Shown here: one piece after another, positions 51,428-59,936 of the stretch
Layout: each line of letters starts with the position of its first letter
Position numbering within the stretch: the first letter of the stretch is position 1
Source: Armatimonadota bacterium
Lineage (GTDB): Bacteria > Armatimonadota > HRBIN16
Length of the DNA stretch: 64,000 nucleotides
Assembly: GCA_026003195.1 (NCBI GenBank)
Contig: BPGU01000001.1
Coordinates: forward strand, 248,001-312,000
Direction of reading: 5' to 3'
The notes under the pieces: model-generated
Told to the model about the DNA's origin: nothing
The model's database searches: none
Seen by the model: only the letters and a program-made list of their open reading frames with translations
Translations under genes and position numbers: made by a program

Positions 51428-51982
51428 ATGAGATTAACGCTAAAACTGATACCATTGGTCTGGCTCATTGTCGCAGCCTTGCCCGCTCTGGCGCAGGTAC
51501 AGGTTGGACAATACCGGCTCAGCCGCTATCAGCAGATTGTCACCGAGTATAAGAAGGATGGAACCGTTACGGTGAAAGTAACGGGAAATCGCGTGGTGCT
51601 GGAAAGCACCGACGGACAGATGCGTATGGAAGCCAGCGCCATCGTCGCGGAGTCGCGTTTGCAAACAGGGCAGGAGACCCGTTTGCTGCGAGCACGAGCC
51701 GAGGGGCAAGTCACTTTCCGCCTCGTCCAGTCTAAGGAGAAACGCACCGCGCAGGGCAGGGCAGGGGTAGTGCTTTATGACGACGCCACCCGCCAGATAA
51801 CATTGCAGAACGGTGTATTCGTGCAGGTAGACGACCCGCAGTTTCTGGCGACCCAGAGGGGCGATAAAGGAACGATTTACCTGGGAGAGGAGGACTTGCG
51901 CGTGGTGCTGGAGGGCGACCCTGAGCGCACCGAAACCGTCATTCAGCCCAAGCGCCCGCCTGCTGAGGAGAAGAAGGGATGA
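51428..51982 (+). CDS. LptA/OstA-like periplasmic LPS-bridge protein
   Basis: A 184-residue protein with a signal peptide (IPLVWLIVAALPALAQ) and a beta-jellyroll pattern (KDGTVTVKVTGNRVVLESTD, ASAIVAESRLQTGQ, RAGVVLYDDATRQITLQNGV). It probably forms part of the periplasmic bridge carrying LPS. ATG 51428 is supported by the signal peptide; the long open frame upstream is spurious. It overlaps lptB by 4 nt. Confidence 0.75.
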   Translation: MRLTLKLIPLVWLIVAALPALAQVQVGQYRLSRYQQIVTEYKKDGTVTVKVTGNRVVLESTDGQMRMEASAIVAESRLQTGQETRLLRARAEGQVTFRLVQSKEKRTAQGRAGVVLYDDATRQITLQNGVFVQVDDPQFLATQRGDKGTIYLGEEDLRVVLEGDPERTETVIQPKRPPAEEKKG

Positions 51983-52704
51983 AACTGCGCACCCAGAACC
52001 TGGTCAAAATCTACAAAGGAAGGAGGGTGGTGGACGGCGTCTCCATTGAGATGGACGCGGGAGAGATTGTCGGGTTGCTGGGTCCGAACGGTGCGGGAAA
52101 GACCACCACCTTCTATATGATTGTCGGGCTGGTGCACCCGAACGAAGGGCGGGTGTGGCTGGATGAGAGGGAGATCACCCATCTGCCGATGTATGCGCGA
52201 GCGCGAATGGGCATCGGTTATCTGGCACAGGAGCCTTCCGTATTCCGCAAGCTGACCGTAGAAGATAACCTGCGCCTGGTCATGCAGTTGCAGGGCTTGT
52301 CGGAAAAGCAGATTCGCCAGCGCATCGACGACCTGCTGGAGGAGTTCCATATCGCTCATTTGCGTCACTCACGCGGTTACATGTTGTCGGGAGGCGAACG
52401 GCGCAGGGTAGAGGTGGCACGAACGATCGCTGCCTCTCCGCGCTTCATCCTGCTGGACGAACCATTTACGGGGGTAGACCCCATTGCCATCGCGGACCTG
52501 CAACGTATCATCGCGCACCTGCGTGAAAGGCTGGGAGTGGGTATCCTGATTACCGACCATAATGTGCGTGCTACCCTGCGTATTACCGACAGGGCTTACA
52601 TCATCCACAACGGCAAAATCCTGACCGAGGGCGATTCGGACAAGTTGCCCGATGACCCCATCGCCCGGCAGTTCTATCTTGGCGACGAGTACGAGCATAT
52701 CTAA
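51979..52704 (+). CDS. lptB: LPS export ABC transporter ATP-binding protein
   Basis: A 241-residue ABC ATPase. Walker A GPNGAGKTTTF, Q-loop followed by the LptB-typical YLAQEPSVFRKLTVEDNL, signature LSGGERRRVEVAR, Walker B FILLDEPFTGVDP and the H-loop ITDHNVRATL are all present. It powers LPS extraction together with the LptF/G-type permease encoded 3 nt downstream. Confidence 0.96.
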   Translation: MKLRTQNLVKIYKGRRVVDGVSIEMDAGEIVGLLGPNGAGKTTTFYMIVGLVHPNEGRVWLDEREITHLPMYARARMGIGYLAQEPSVFRKLTVEDNLRLVMQLQGLSEKQIRQRIDDLLEEFHIAHLRHSRGYMLSGGERRRVEVARTIAASPRFILLDEPFTGVDPIAIADLQRIIAHLRERLGVGILITDHNVRATLRITDRAYIIHNGKILTEGDSDKLPDDPIARQFYLGDEYEHI

Positions 52705-52707
52705 CCC

Positions 52708-53817
52708 ATGCGGCTGAGAGTGATAGACCGTTTGATACTGCAGGAGCTCATCGGACCGTTCGTGTTCGGTGTGCTGCTGTTCACCACCCTCTTTTTCGCA
52801 GGCGGCAGCCTGTTCCAGCTCACCGAGTATGTGGTGAGGGGAGCCTCGCTGTGGACTGTCGGACGGATGGTGCTGCTCAGCCTGCCTCAGATTATGGTCA
52901 AGACCTTTCCGATGGCGATGTTGCTCTCCTCGTTGTTGTCGTTTGGCAGGCTTTCCAGCGAGAGCGAGGTGGTTGCGCTATATGCTGCCGGCTACAGCCT
53001 GTGGCGCATCGTGACACCGGTGCTGGCGATGGGAGCGGTGGTCAGCGTGCTCGCCATGGGGTTCAACGAGCTGGTGGTTCCCCCGGCGACGGCGGAAATG
53101 TGGCGGTTGCGCACGGCGGTGCTGCGTCAGATTGGCGAGCGGGCACAACCCGTCACCCAAACGGTGATGCGCGAAGGCAAGGTAGAGACCGTGATCACGG
53201 CACAAGGCGGGGTGGATTTGCAGGCGGGTGTCCTCTATGATGTAACCGCCGTTCAGTTTGCGCCTGGGTCGCAAAGCTGGCATCCCGTGCTGATTATCTA
53301 CGCCAAGCGCGCCAAATGGCTGGGCGGCAGAGAGTGGGACCTTTACGACGGTTACTGGATGACAGGAGACGGGCGCATCCGTGCGGAGTTTGCCAGAACG
53401 ACTACGCGGGTACTGAGGGGGGGTATCCGCAAAAGCCTTCGCGAGATAGAAACCGACCTGGTGCCCGACCCCGACAGCCGCAGCTTCCGCCAGACGCTGG
53501 AGCGCATCCGTCGCTATCGGCGGGCAGGGGAGGACACCCGACAGATGGAAGTGGAACTGTACAACAAAATATCCTTGCCTCTCGCCAGCCTCATTTTCGG
53601 TTTCGTCGGCGCGCCGCTGGGCATTCGCAGACAGCGCAGTACGGCTGCCGCTGGATTCGCCCTGAGCATCGTGATTATCTTCCTGTACTGGGCGATGGCG
53701 CAGTATCTGTTTATTCTGGGGCGAGGAGGCAGTGTGTCGCCTCTAGTGGCGAGCTTTTTGCCCGATGTGCTGGGGGCAGTTGCCGGGGTGTTCGTTCTCT
53801 GGAAACGCAGTCGGTGA
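52708..53817 (+). CDS. LptF/LptG (YjgP/YjgQ) family permease
   Basis: A 369-residue membrane protein: three N-terminal TM segments (FGVLLFTTLFFAGGSLFQLT and others), a periplasmic beta-jellyroll (residues ~130-260) and three C-terminal TM segments (LASLIFGFVGAPLGIRRQRS onward). Only one permease gene is present, so either it forms a homodimer or the second is elsewhere. The DRLILQELIGPF start and the coupling region are typical. Confidence 0.93.
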   Translation: MRLRVIDRLILQELIGPFVFGVLLFTTLFFAGGSLFQLTEYVVRGASLWTVGRMVLLSLPQIMVKTFPMAMLLSSLLSFGRLSSESEVVALYAAGYSLWRIVTPVLAMGAVVSVLAMGFNELVVPPATAEMWRLRTAVLRQIGERAQPVTQTVMREGKVETVITAQGGVDLQAGVLYDVTAVQFAPGSQSWHPVLIIYAKRAKWLGGREWDLYDGYWMTGDGRIRAEFARTTTRVLRGGIRKSLREIETDLVPDPDSRSFRQTLERIRRYRRAGEDTRQMEVELYNKISLPLASLIFGFVGAPLGIRRQRSTAAAGFALSIVIIFLYWAMAQYLFILGRGGSVSPLVASFLPDVLGAVAGVFVLWKRSR

Positions 53818-53837
53818 AGCGATAAGGAGGAATAGAT

Positions 53838-55364
53838 ATGCCCGTTCGTACCATTCTCATTGGCATTATCTTCATCGTGGTGAGCGGCTTTATTGCCTAT
53901 TTCGGGGACTGGCTGGGACGCTACCTGGGTAAACGGCGCATCTCCGTGTGGGGCTTGCGTCCACGCCACACCGCGATGCTCATCACCAGCTTCACCGGCT
54001 CGTTCATTGCCCTGCTGACCATTGTGGCAGTGCTGGCTACCGCACAGACGTTCCGGGAAATTATCGTGCGAGGGGAGCGTATTCTGGAGCAATCTCGCCA
54101 GATGCAACGCCAGTATGCGCATCTCCGCAGCGAATATAGCCAGCTCCAGCAGCGTTACGAAGAGGCGGCGCAACGGGTGCGTGAGCAGCAGAGGCAGATG
54201 GAGGAGAACACTCGCCAGCTACAACAGCAGCAGAGACAGCTGGAAGAGGTGCGGTTGCAGCTCCGACAGAGGCAGCAGCAGGTGGCGCAATTGAACCGTC
54301 GCATCGCCGAGCAGAGTCGAGAACTGCAGGTGTTGCAAAAGCAGAACGCTGCTCTGAGAGTAAGCAGTGAGAATCTGCGACAGACCAACCGGGAGCTTCG
54401 GAGACAGGGGCAGTTCTTGCGTGAGCAAAACTCGCTCTATCAGCAAAACAATGCGGATCTGGCATCGCAGAACCTGCGGTACGCCAGCGAAAACGTACAG
54501 TTGAACATGGAGAACGCGCGCCTTCAGCAGCAGGCGGCGCAGCTACGCCAGCAGACCGTGCAGCTCGCCGAACAGAGCCGCCAGTTGCAACAACAAGCAG
54601 ATTCTCTCAGGACTACTATTCAGCAGTTGCAGGAGCAAGAGGAGGAACTGCGCAGTCTCATCGAGCGGCTGGAGCAGATGAAGGAGAAGCCCATTGTGGC
54701 GCGCAAGGACGAAGAGATCGCCCGCAGGGTTATCCCCAACGGTCTGTCGGTGCGCAGTACACGCAGTGAGATCTATCGGTTGCTGGCGGAAGCGGCACGC
54801 ATTGCCCAGGAACGAGGGGCTGCGGCAGGGAACGCGTACCGAGCAGCGTATGTACCTCTCAAACGTATCAGTATGCCCGGTCCGGGAGGGAGTGCGACCG
54901 AAATCGTGGCGGATGAAGCCATGAGCGTAGAGGTACTGGCGGAGCAGATCGCTCGTTCTGACGCGCCGGTGGTGGTACTGGCGGTAGCGGTACGCAATAG
55001 CGTTGCTGGGGAGCCGATTCAGGTGGAACTTCGCCCCTATCGCAACCGCCTGGTGTATCGCAAGGACGAGGAGATTGCCCGCCTGCGGGTCTGGTCGGGG
55101 CGGAGCACGGGTGAGATTGTCAATACGTTGATTGAGTTCCTGCGCGACGAGGTGCGTTCCCGAGCCATCGAGGCGGGTATTATTCCCCGGATCGGTGCAG
55201 ATGGTGAGCCTTCGGTGGGCACGGTTTCGAATGTGCAAATCACCGACCTGGCGGAGCGCATTGCGCGCGAGGGCAGAGGGCGTTACGTGAACGTGGTGGC
55301 TGTCGCAGACGCGGATACCTATTCCGCCGATAGCCTGCGACTGCGTTTCCGGATTGTGCAGTAA
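53838..55364 (+). CDS. DUF3084 coiled-coil membrane protein
   Basis: A 508-residue protein. Two N-terminal TM helices frame the family signature GRYLGKRRISVWGLRPRHTA. A long Gln/Arg/Leu-rich coiled coil covers ~residues 75-285. The C-terminal ~220 residues are an alpha/beta domain containing two VYRKDEEIAR/VARKDEEIARRV-like segments. It follows lptF/G and precedes the YqgF-like gene. DUF3084 occurs next to yqgF-like genes in cyanobacteria and other diderms; a cell-envelope role is inferred. Confidence 0.86.
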   Translation: MPVRTILIGIIFIVVSGFIAYFGDWLGRYLGKRRISVWGLRPRHTAMLITSFTGSFIALLTIVAVLATAQTFREIIVRGERILEQSRQMQRQYAHLRSEYSQLQQRYEEAAQRVREQQRQMEENTRQLQQQQRQLEEVRLQLRQRQQQVAQLNRRIAEQSRELQVLQKQNAALRVSSENLRQTNRELRRQGQFLREQNSLYQQNNADLASQNLRYASENVQLNMENARLQQQAAQLRQQTVQLAEQSRQLQQQADSLRTTIQQLQEQEEELRSLIERLEQMKEKPIVARKDEEIARRVIPNGLSVRSTRSEIYRLLAEAARIAQERGAAAGNAYRAAYVPLKRISMPGPGGSATEIVADEAMSVEVLAEQIARSDAPVVVLAVAVRNSVAGEPIQVELRPYRNRLVYRKDEEIARLRVWSGRSTGEIVNTLIEFLRDEVRSRAIEAGIIPRIGADGEPSVGTVSNVQITDLAERIAREGRGRYVNVVAVADADTYSADSLRLRFRIVQ

Positions 55365-55377
55365 ATCAGGTGTGGGA

Positions 55378-55803
55378 ATGCCAGAGGCAGTGGTATTCGG
55401 TATAGACCCCGGTCGCAGTAAAGTGGGGGTGGCTGTGGTACAGAGCGACGGGCAGGTGCTGTATCGTGCGGTGCTGGCGGTCGAAGAGTTGAGCGGAGAG
55501 TTGTCGCGGCTGTGCGAGCGTTTTCGTCCGCAGAGTGTTGTCGTAGGCGGCGGCACCGGCTTTCGCTCGCTGGAGCCACTGCTCCGACAGGTGTTGTCGG
55601 ATGTGCCCATGCAGGTGGTCAACGAGGCTTTTACCTCAGAGGAAGCGCGACGCCGCTACCTGCGCGAAAATCCACCGAAGGGCTGGCGCAGGCTCATCCC
55701 CTCCTGGTTGCGCACGCCGGACGAACCTTACGACGACTATGTGGCAGTGATTCTGGCGGAGCGATACTGGCGCGAGGTCTCTCAGAGCGAGGTGCAATCA
55801 TGA
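55378..55803 (+). CDS. RuvC/YqgF-like nuclease-fold protein
   Basis: A 141-residue protein with the RNase H-like start VVFGIDPGRSKVGVAVV (first catalytic Asp) and VVVGGGTGFRSLEPLL. NEAFTSEEARRRYL supplies the glutamate and PYDDYVAVILAERY the late acidic residues. It resembles the YqgF/RuvX group, involved in pre-16S rRNA maturation or Holliday-junction resolution, but is a divergent member. It overlaps the next gene by 4 nt. Confidence 0.82.
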   Translation: MPEAVVFGIDPGRSKVGVAVVQSDGQVLYRAVLAVEELSGELSRLCERFRPQSVVVGGGTGFRSLEPLLRQVLSDVPMQVVNEAFTSEEARRRYLRENPPKGWRRLIPSWLRTPDEPYDDYVAVILAERYWREVSQSEVQS

Positions 55804-58490
55804 ACGAGAAGCGCGTAGAGGTGGAATGGCGTTTTGATTCTCCGGATGTGCTGAAGGTATGGAGGGCAAACGGCGAGGTATCGGAGGTGCGTTTTGAGAA
55901 GGGCGCGATGCGCTTTCGCACGACCGGCAACGACCCGATACTGGAGTACGTTCCCCTGCTGGACCTGCCAGCGGTGCCTCATCAGGCAGTGGAAGTCGAG
56001 ATCAAAGCCAGCACCTCTGGCATCGCAGAGCTGTTCTGGAGCAACACCACGCAGTCGCCCTACGGCGGTTTCTTACCCGAAAAGCGCACCGATTTCTCCG
56101 TGCGCGGCGACGGACAGTGGCATACCTATCGCGTGTTTCCTTTCTGGCAGAAAGAGAGGCGAATCGTCCGTCTTCGTTTTGACCCCTATGGCATCGGGGA
56201 GTTTCATCTGCGTGCTCTGCGTGTTGTTCGCCTGGAGGGAGTGGGCGTTCGCGAGGGACAGAGGGCGTTTCTCTTTCGCGGGAATCGCGCGGACTGGCTT
56301 CCGTGGCGCGGCGTGGAGATGCAGACAACGCCGGACGGAACGCGGTTGCGATTATCCGAGCCTGATGGTTTCGTCGGTCGCTGTGTGGACATAGAAGCGG
56401 AGCAAACGCCGATAGTGGTGGTGCAACTTCGTTCGTCGCGGGTGAAGCGATGTTGTCTCGTCTTTGCCACCACCGAGTCGTACGGTATCCAGCAACACAC
56501 TTTCGAGGTTGTCCCCGATGGCAAGTCTCACCTCTACAATATCGATATGCTGGACGCCCGAGGCTGGAGTGGCGAGGTGGTCATGCTGGGGATTCGCCCC
56601 GGCGAGCAGGTGGGGGACGAGGTGGTGCTGGAAGAGGTGAAGGTCACCTCCGAACCTCTGGGTGCTCCCGACCTGCGCGTGTTGTTCTTTGGCATCGAGG
56701 ATGCTCTGCCGCGTACGCAAACCCCTGTGACGGTGACGCTCCGGGCGGTCAACCGGGGAGGGCAGAGCGCGAAGGGATTGCGGGCGACATTGCGACTGCC
56801 AGGCGCCGCGCGCGTTGTACAGCCCCCGCGTCTGTCAGCCACCGAACTGCCTTTCGGCGAGGAGGCGGAGTGGCACTGGTTGGTGACGTTTTCTCGCCCT
56901 GTGAAAGGGACCCTTGCGGCGGAACTTCGGGCAGCCGGTGTACCAGCAATTCAGGCCAGTGCGCCTGTGGAGGTGACGCCACGACTGGCAAAAGGGCAGG
57001 CTCGCGCGGTACCGCCTCCGGTGCCTGTAGCGCCCAGATATCCGGTGGGTGTCTATTACTTCCCCGGCTGGAGAACCGCGGGACAGTGGGCGCCGATTGC
57101 CCGCTTCCCCGAACGCAAGCCAGTGTTGGGATGGTATCGCGAGGGTGACCCGCAAATTGCGGACTGGCATATCAAGTGGGCGGTGGAGCACGGCATCACC
57201 TTCTTTGTCTACGACTGGTACTGGGTGCAGGGCGCACGTCAGCTGGAGCACGCTTTGCATGAGGGCTACTTCCAGAGTAACTACCACAGATATCTGCAGT
57301 TTTGCCTGCTCTGGGCAAACCATAATCCGCCCAATACCTCCTCGCAAGAGGACTGCATCGCCGTCACCCGGCACTGGATAGAGCACTACTTCCATCGTCC
57401 CGAACACTTGCGGGTTGACGGGAAGCCGGTGATGATTATCTTCAGTCCTTATCGGCTGCGGGCGGACATGAGCAGTGAGGGAGTGAAACGTGCCTTCGAC
57501 GCCATGCGCGAGGAGTGTGCGAAGGCGGGGTTGAACGGGCTGTATCTCATCGCCTGTATCGGTGGGGCGGGAGAGGCAGAGGTAGCTGCTCGCGAGGGCT
57601 ACGATGCGGTGAGTGCCTACAACTGGCCTCATCTGGGGATGGTCGGAGATACCCGGTGGGCACCTTTTGAGACGCTTATCGAGGGGTATCGTCAGCATTG
57701 GGAGACCATTGTGCAGAACAGCCCCATTCCTCTGCTACCTCCGGTGAGCGGGGGCTGGGATAGCCGTCCCTGGCACGGACAGGATGCGCTGGTGCGCTAT
57801 GGACGCACGCCGGAGAAGTTCCAAAAGCACCTGCAGGACGCCTTGCAGTTCCTGCAGAAGCACCGGCGCAACGTGGTGCCGATGATACTGATTGAAGCAT
57901 GGAACGAGTGGGGAGAGGGGTCGTACATTGAACCACATCGGGAGTTCGGTTTTGGGTATCTGGATGCCATTCGGCAGGTGTTTACTACCGCACCCCGGAA
58001 GCATGCCGACCTGACCCCTGCAGACGTTGGCTTGCCTGCTCCTCAGGTGGAAATGGTTTCGATGAAGCCGCCACGCTGGGAGTTCACGCAGAGTACCGGC
58101 GGGTGGGATAACGGCATGTACCTCGCTGATGTTCGCATCGAGAACGGTGTGCTGACAACTACCACCACCGGGGACGATCCGGCATTTTTCGGTCCACCGG
58201 TGCGGTTTGCGGCGGCACGCTACCGACGGATCAGGGTGCGGATGCGACTGGAGGCGCCGGGGCAAAGGAGTGAGGATATGGGGCAGATTTTCTGGACGAC
58301 CCGTTCTACCGCCGAAAGTGAGGCAACCAGTGTGAGGTTCTCCGTGCATGTGGATGGTCAATGGCACGATTACGTGCTGTCCCTGAGTGAGAACCCGCGC
58401 TGGCGGGGGACGGTGACACGCCTGCGGCTGGACCCCTGTACGCGCTCCGGCGTGAAGGTGCAGATTGCGCGGATAGAGCTATTACCGTAA
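55800..58490 (+). CDS. Large GH99/WbsX-like glycan-active protein
   Basis: An 896-residue protein without a signal peptide. The first ~400 residues are beta-sandwich modules (two similar interior domains, with RRIVRLRFDPYGIGEFHLRA and a CARDB-like stretch). Residues ~410-725 form a GH99-like/WbsX barrel: GVYYFPGWRTAGQWAP, FFVYDWYWVQGARQLEHAL, LLWANHNPPNTS, LIEAWNEWGEGSYIEPH. The C-terminal ~160 residues repeat the beta-sandwich module (ATRLRLDP-like end). WbsX-type proteins are linked to polysaccharide synthesis; GH99 cleaves mannosidic bonds. Which applies is undetermined. Confidence 0.82.
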   Translation: MNEKRVEVEWRFDSPDVLKVWRANGEVSEVRFEKGAMRFRTTGNDPILEYVPLLDLPAVPHQAVEVEIKASTSGIAELFWSNTTQSPYGGFLPEKRTDFSVRGDGQWHTYRVFPFWQKERRIVRLRFDPYGIGEFHLRALRVVRLEGVGVREGQRAFLFRGNRADWLPWRGVEMQTTPDGTRLRLSEPDGFVGRCVDIEAEQTPIVVVQLRSSRVKRCCLVFATTESYGIQQHTFEVVPDGKSHLYNIDMLDARGWSGEVVMLGIRPGEQVGDEVVLEEVKVTSEPLGAPDLRVLFFGIEDALPRTQTPVTVTLRAVNRGGQSAKGLRATLRLPGAARVVQPPRLSATELPFGEEAEWHWLVTFSRPVKGTLAAELRAAGVPAIQASAPVEVTPRLAKGQARAVPPPVPVAPRYPVGVYYFPGWRTAGQWAPIARFPERKPVLGWYREGDPQIADWHIKWAVEHGITFFVYDWYWVQGARQLEHALHEGYFQSNYHRYLQFCLLWANHNPPNTSSQEDCIAVTRHWIEHYFHRPEHLRVDGKPVMIIFSPYRLRADMSSEGVKRAFDAMREECAKAGLNGLYLIACIGGAGEAEVAAREGYDAVSAYNWPHLGMVGDTRWAPFETLIEGYRQHWETIVQNSPIPLLPPVSGGWDSRPWHGQDALVRYGRTPEKFQKHLQDALQFLQKHRRNVVPMILIEAWNEWGEGSYIEPHREFGFGYLDAIRQVFTTAPRKHADLTPADVGLPAPQVEMVSMKPPRWEFTQSTGGWDNGMYLADVRIENGVLTTTTTGDDPAFFGPPVRFAAARYRRIRVRMRLEAPGQRSEDMGQIFWTTRSTAESEATSVRFSVHVDGQWHDYVLSLSENPRWRGTVTRLRLDPCTRSGVKVQIARIELLP

Positions 58491-58646
58491 CATGCCTGCA
58501 GAGGCGAGGGCAGGCGCCGGGTGGTCTCCCGTGCTGACAGGAGGTGACCACAGCAGCAGCGCGAGTATCACGCTGGCGACAATAAGTATCATGAACAGCA
58601 GGTTGCGCATACTCTCATTATCGGCAGGTTTCCTCTGCTTTCTCAT
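58482..58646 (-). CDS. Tiny single-pass membrane protein
   Basis: A 54-residue protein from an ATG at 58646 (GGGAGAGGC directly upstream). The basic N-terminus MRKQRKPADNESMRNL is followed by one helix, LLFMILIVASVILALLLW, and a short Pro/Ala-rich tail. It overlaps the end of the convergent GH99-like gene by 9 bp. Too short for most gene finders; supported by ribosome site, helix and composition only. Confidence 0.5.
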   Translation of the reverse strand: MRKQRKPADNESMRNLLFMILIVASVILALLLWSPPVSTGDHPAPALASAGMLR

Positions 58647-58743
58647 GCCTCTCCCAGGAAACCCGCATAGCTACCGGTAGTAACGCATCAAGGCTCTCTC
58701 CAGCAGTACCGGTGTTGCTTTTTCCGATGGCGTAAACCAATTT

Positions 58744-58817
58744 TGTCATGCTGAGCGTCAGCAAAGCATCTCAGAGTGTCGCTACAACGAGATTCTTCGC
58801 TTGCGCTCAGAATGACA
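58744..58817. repeat. Dispersed inverted repeat (TGTCATGCTGAG family)
   Basis: A 74-bp element whose ends are imperfect inverted repeats, TGTCATGCTGAGCG at the left and CGCTCAGAATGACA at the right, with an internal GAGATTCTTCGCTTGCGCTC. I recognise this as the widespread intergenic REP/MITE-like repeat found in many bacterial phyla. Only one copy is in the window. Confidence 0.75.
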
Positions 58818-59082
58818 GGGTAGCGTTGCCATCCTTTCGCTGCCAAAACAATCAGTGTTGACAAACTACTAGGAGTTTTCTCAAATCGCTCCTATTTATT
58901 TAGAGATAAAAAGTGTCTTATAGCGGAATTTTTGTTGCAGCTTTCTTTATATAGCCATAATAGAGACTTTTTTTAGAAAAAACAGGTATTTTTACTGGGT
59001 AGAAAAGCCCGTAGTGGCACAGTTTATGCATATATATCGGAAATGGAGGTTTTTCCACTTCACGACAAGGAGGATGGTAAAG
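58818..59082 (+). other. AT-rich leader region of the PEP-CTERM gene
   Basis: About 265 bp, visibly more AT-rich than the rest. It contains TTGACA at 58858-58863 with TCAAAT 17 bp later as a weak promoter candidate, an inverted repeat AGGAG...CTCCT at ~58871-58893, T-rich runs and the palindromic element at 58985-59007. No convincing ORF. A structured leader is possible but matches no riboswitch class I know. Confidence 0.5.
58985..59007. repeat. Palindromic element, imperfect copy 3
   Basis: GGTATTTTTACTGGGTAG followed by AAAAG, aligning with the elements at 10020 and 15389 (18 of 23 positions by eye) and keeping the inverted core TTTTAC-nGG-GTA(g)AAA. It lies 76 bp before the PEP-CTERM gene start. 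Confidence 0.45.
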
Positions 59083-59871
59083 ATGCGCAAACATTTGCTG
59101 TGGCTTTCGGTGCTGGCGTTTCTGACGGTTGCTTCCAGCACATGGGCAGTCAGTATTACCCCCACGTTGGTTGCAGACACCGCCCCGAATGTGTACGGCT
59201 CACCGAACTGGGGACCCTGGTGGACTCAGGCTAAAGCTGACGTCGCGGCGGGCACGTTCATCAACATGCGCAGCGGAGCACACCCCGGCACCACGTATTT
59301 CGAGCCGGAAGAGGAAATCGTGTACAGCACGATGGACCTGGGCAAACGGCTACACTGGATTTACTGGGTGCCCGGTAAAACCATTAGCGATCTCCAGCAG
59401 TGCAACTTCCAGGTTAACTGGATGGTGGACTGGGAAGGTGTCAACTATGTGTATGACTGGAACGCCTACGATTTGATAGTTGCCAACTTGGCAGGCGGCA
59501 TACCGACCAACGGCTGGATACAGCCATCCAGCTGGATCGAATACGACAAGGATAACGATGGCAACCCCGATGGTGTCATCGGCACATTTGGTTTTGCCTG
59601 GTGGGCAACCGATGACGAGGCTCCGCCCTACAATACCGATCCCAACGGCAACGAGTGGTGGGATGAAGTGAACGCTGACGATGTTGCCGCTCTGGCTGCC
59701 CAGATACGCCAGTATCAAACCCACGCCACGGGCTACATTCGCTGGTACTGTGGCCAGGGATGGGAATACAGACTGCTCCAGCTGAACGTCGTCCCCGAGC
59801 CCGGCACGGTGGTATTGTGGCTGAGCGGTTTCGCCGCGCCGGCGTTTGCCCTGTTGCGTCGACGCAAGTAG
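59083..59871 (+). CDS. PEP-CTERM sorting-signal protein
   Basis: A 262-residue exported protein. A signal peptide (LLWLSVLAFLTVASSTWA) is followed by a ~210-residue Trp- and Asp-rich domain of unknown type. The C-terminal tripartite signal is VPEPGT, a hydrophobic helix (VVLWLSGFAAPAFALL) and RRRK. Such signals are cut by an exosortase and tie the protein to exopolysaccharide/biofilm export; no exosortase is in the window. ATG 59083 follows AAGGAGG by 9 nt. Confidence 0.88.
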   Translation: MRKHLLWLSVLAFLTVASSTWAVSITPTLVADTAPNVYGSPNWGPWWTQAKADVAAGTFINMRSGAHPGTTYFEPEEEIVYSTMDLGKRLHWIYWVPGKTISDLQQCNFQVNWMVDWEGVNYVYDWNAYDLIVANLAGGIPTNGWIQPSSWIEYDKDNDGNPDGVIGTFGFAWWATDDEAPPYNTDPNGNEWWDEVNADDVAALAAQIRQYQTHATGYIRWYCGQGWEYRLLQLNVVPEPGTVVLWLSGFAAPAFALLRRRK

Positions 59872-59892
59872 TGCTTCCTTTTCGAAATCATA

Positions 59893-59922
59893 AACCCCTG
59901 CGAACCGTTCGCAGGGGTTTTT
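59893..59922. terminator. Terminator between the PEP-CTERM gene and tmRNA
   Basis: A 13-bp near-perfect stem (AACCCCTGCGAAC with TTCGCAGGGGTT) ending in TTTTT on the plus strand. On the minus strand it lies just after the tmRNA 3' end, with a shorter T-run. Confidence 0.88.
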
Positions 59923-59936
59923 CGCATTAGCAAATC

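Noticed and set aside
55512-55799. N-terminal extension of the GH99-like protein
   Set aside because: The extension lies in another frame over the YqgF-like gene and looks random; the ATG at 55800 in an ATGA overlap is the natural start.
58880-59080. c-di-GMP or other riboswitch upstream of the PEP-CTERM gene
   Set aside because: The AT-rich leader has short hairpins and AGAAAAGCCCGTAG looked suggestive, but I could not fit a known aptamer consensus.
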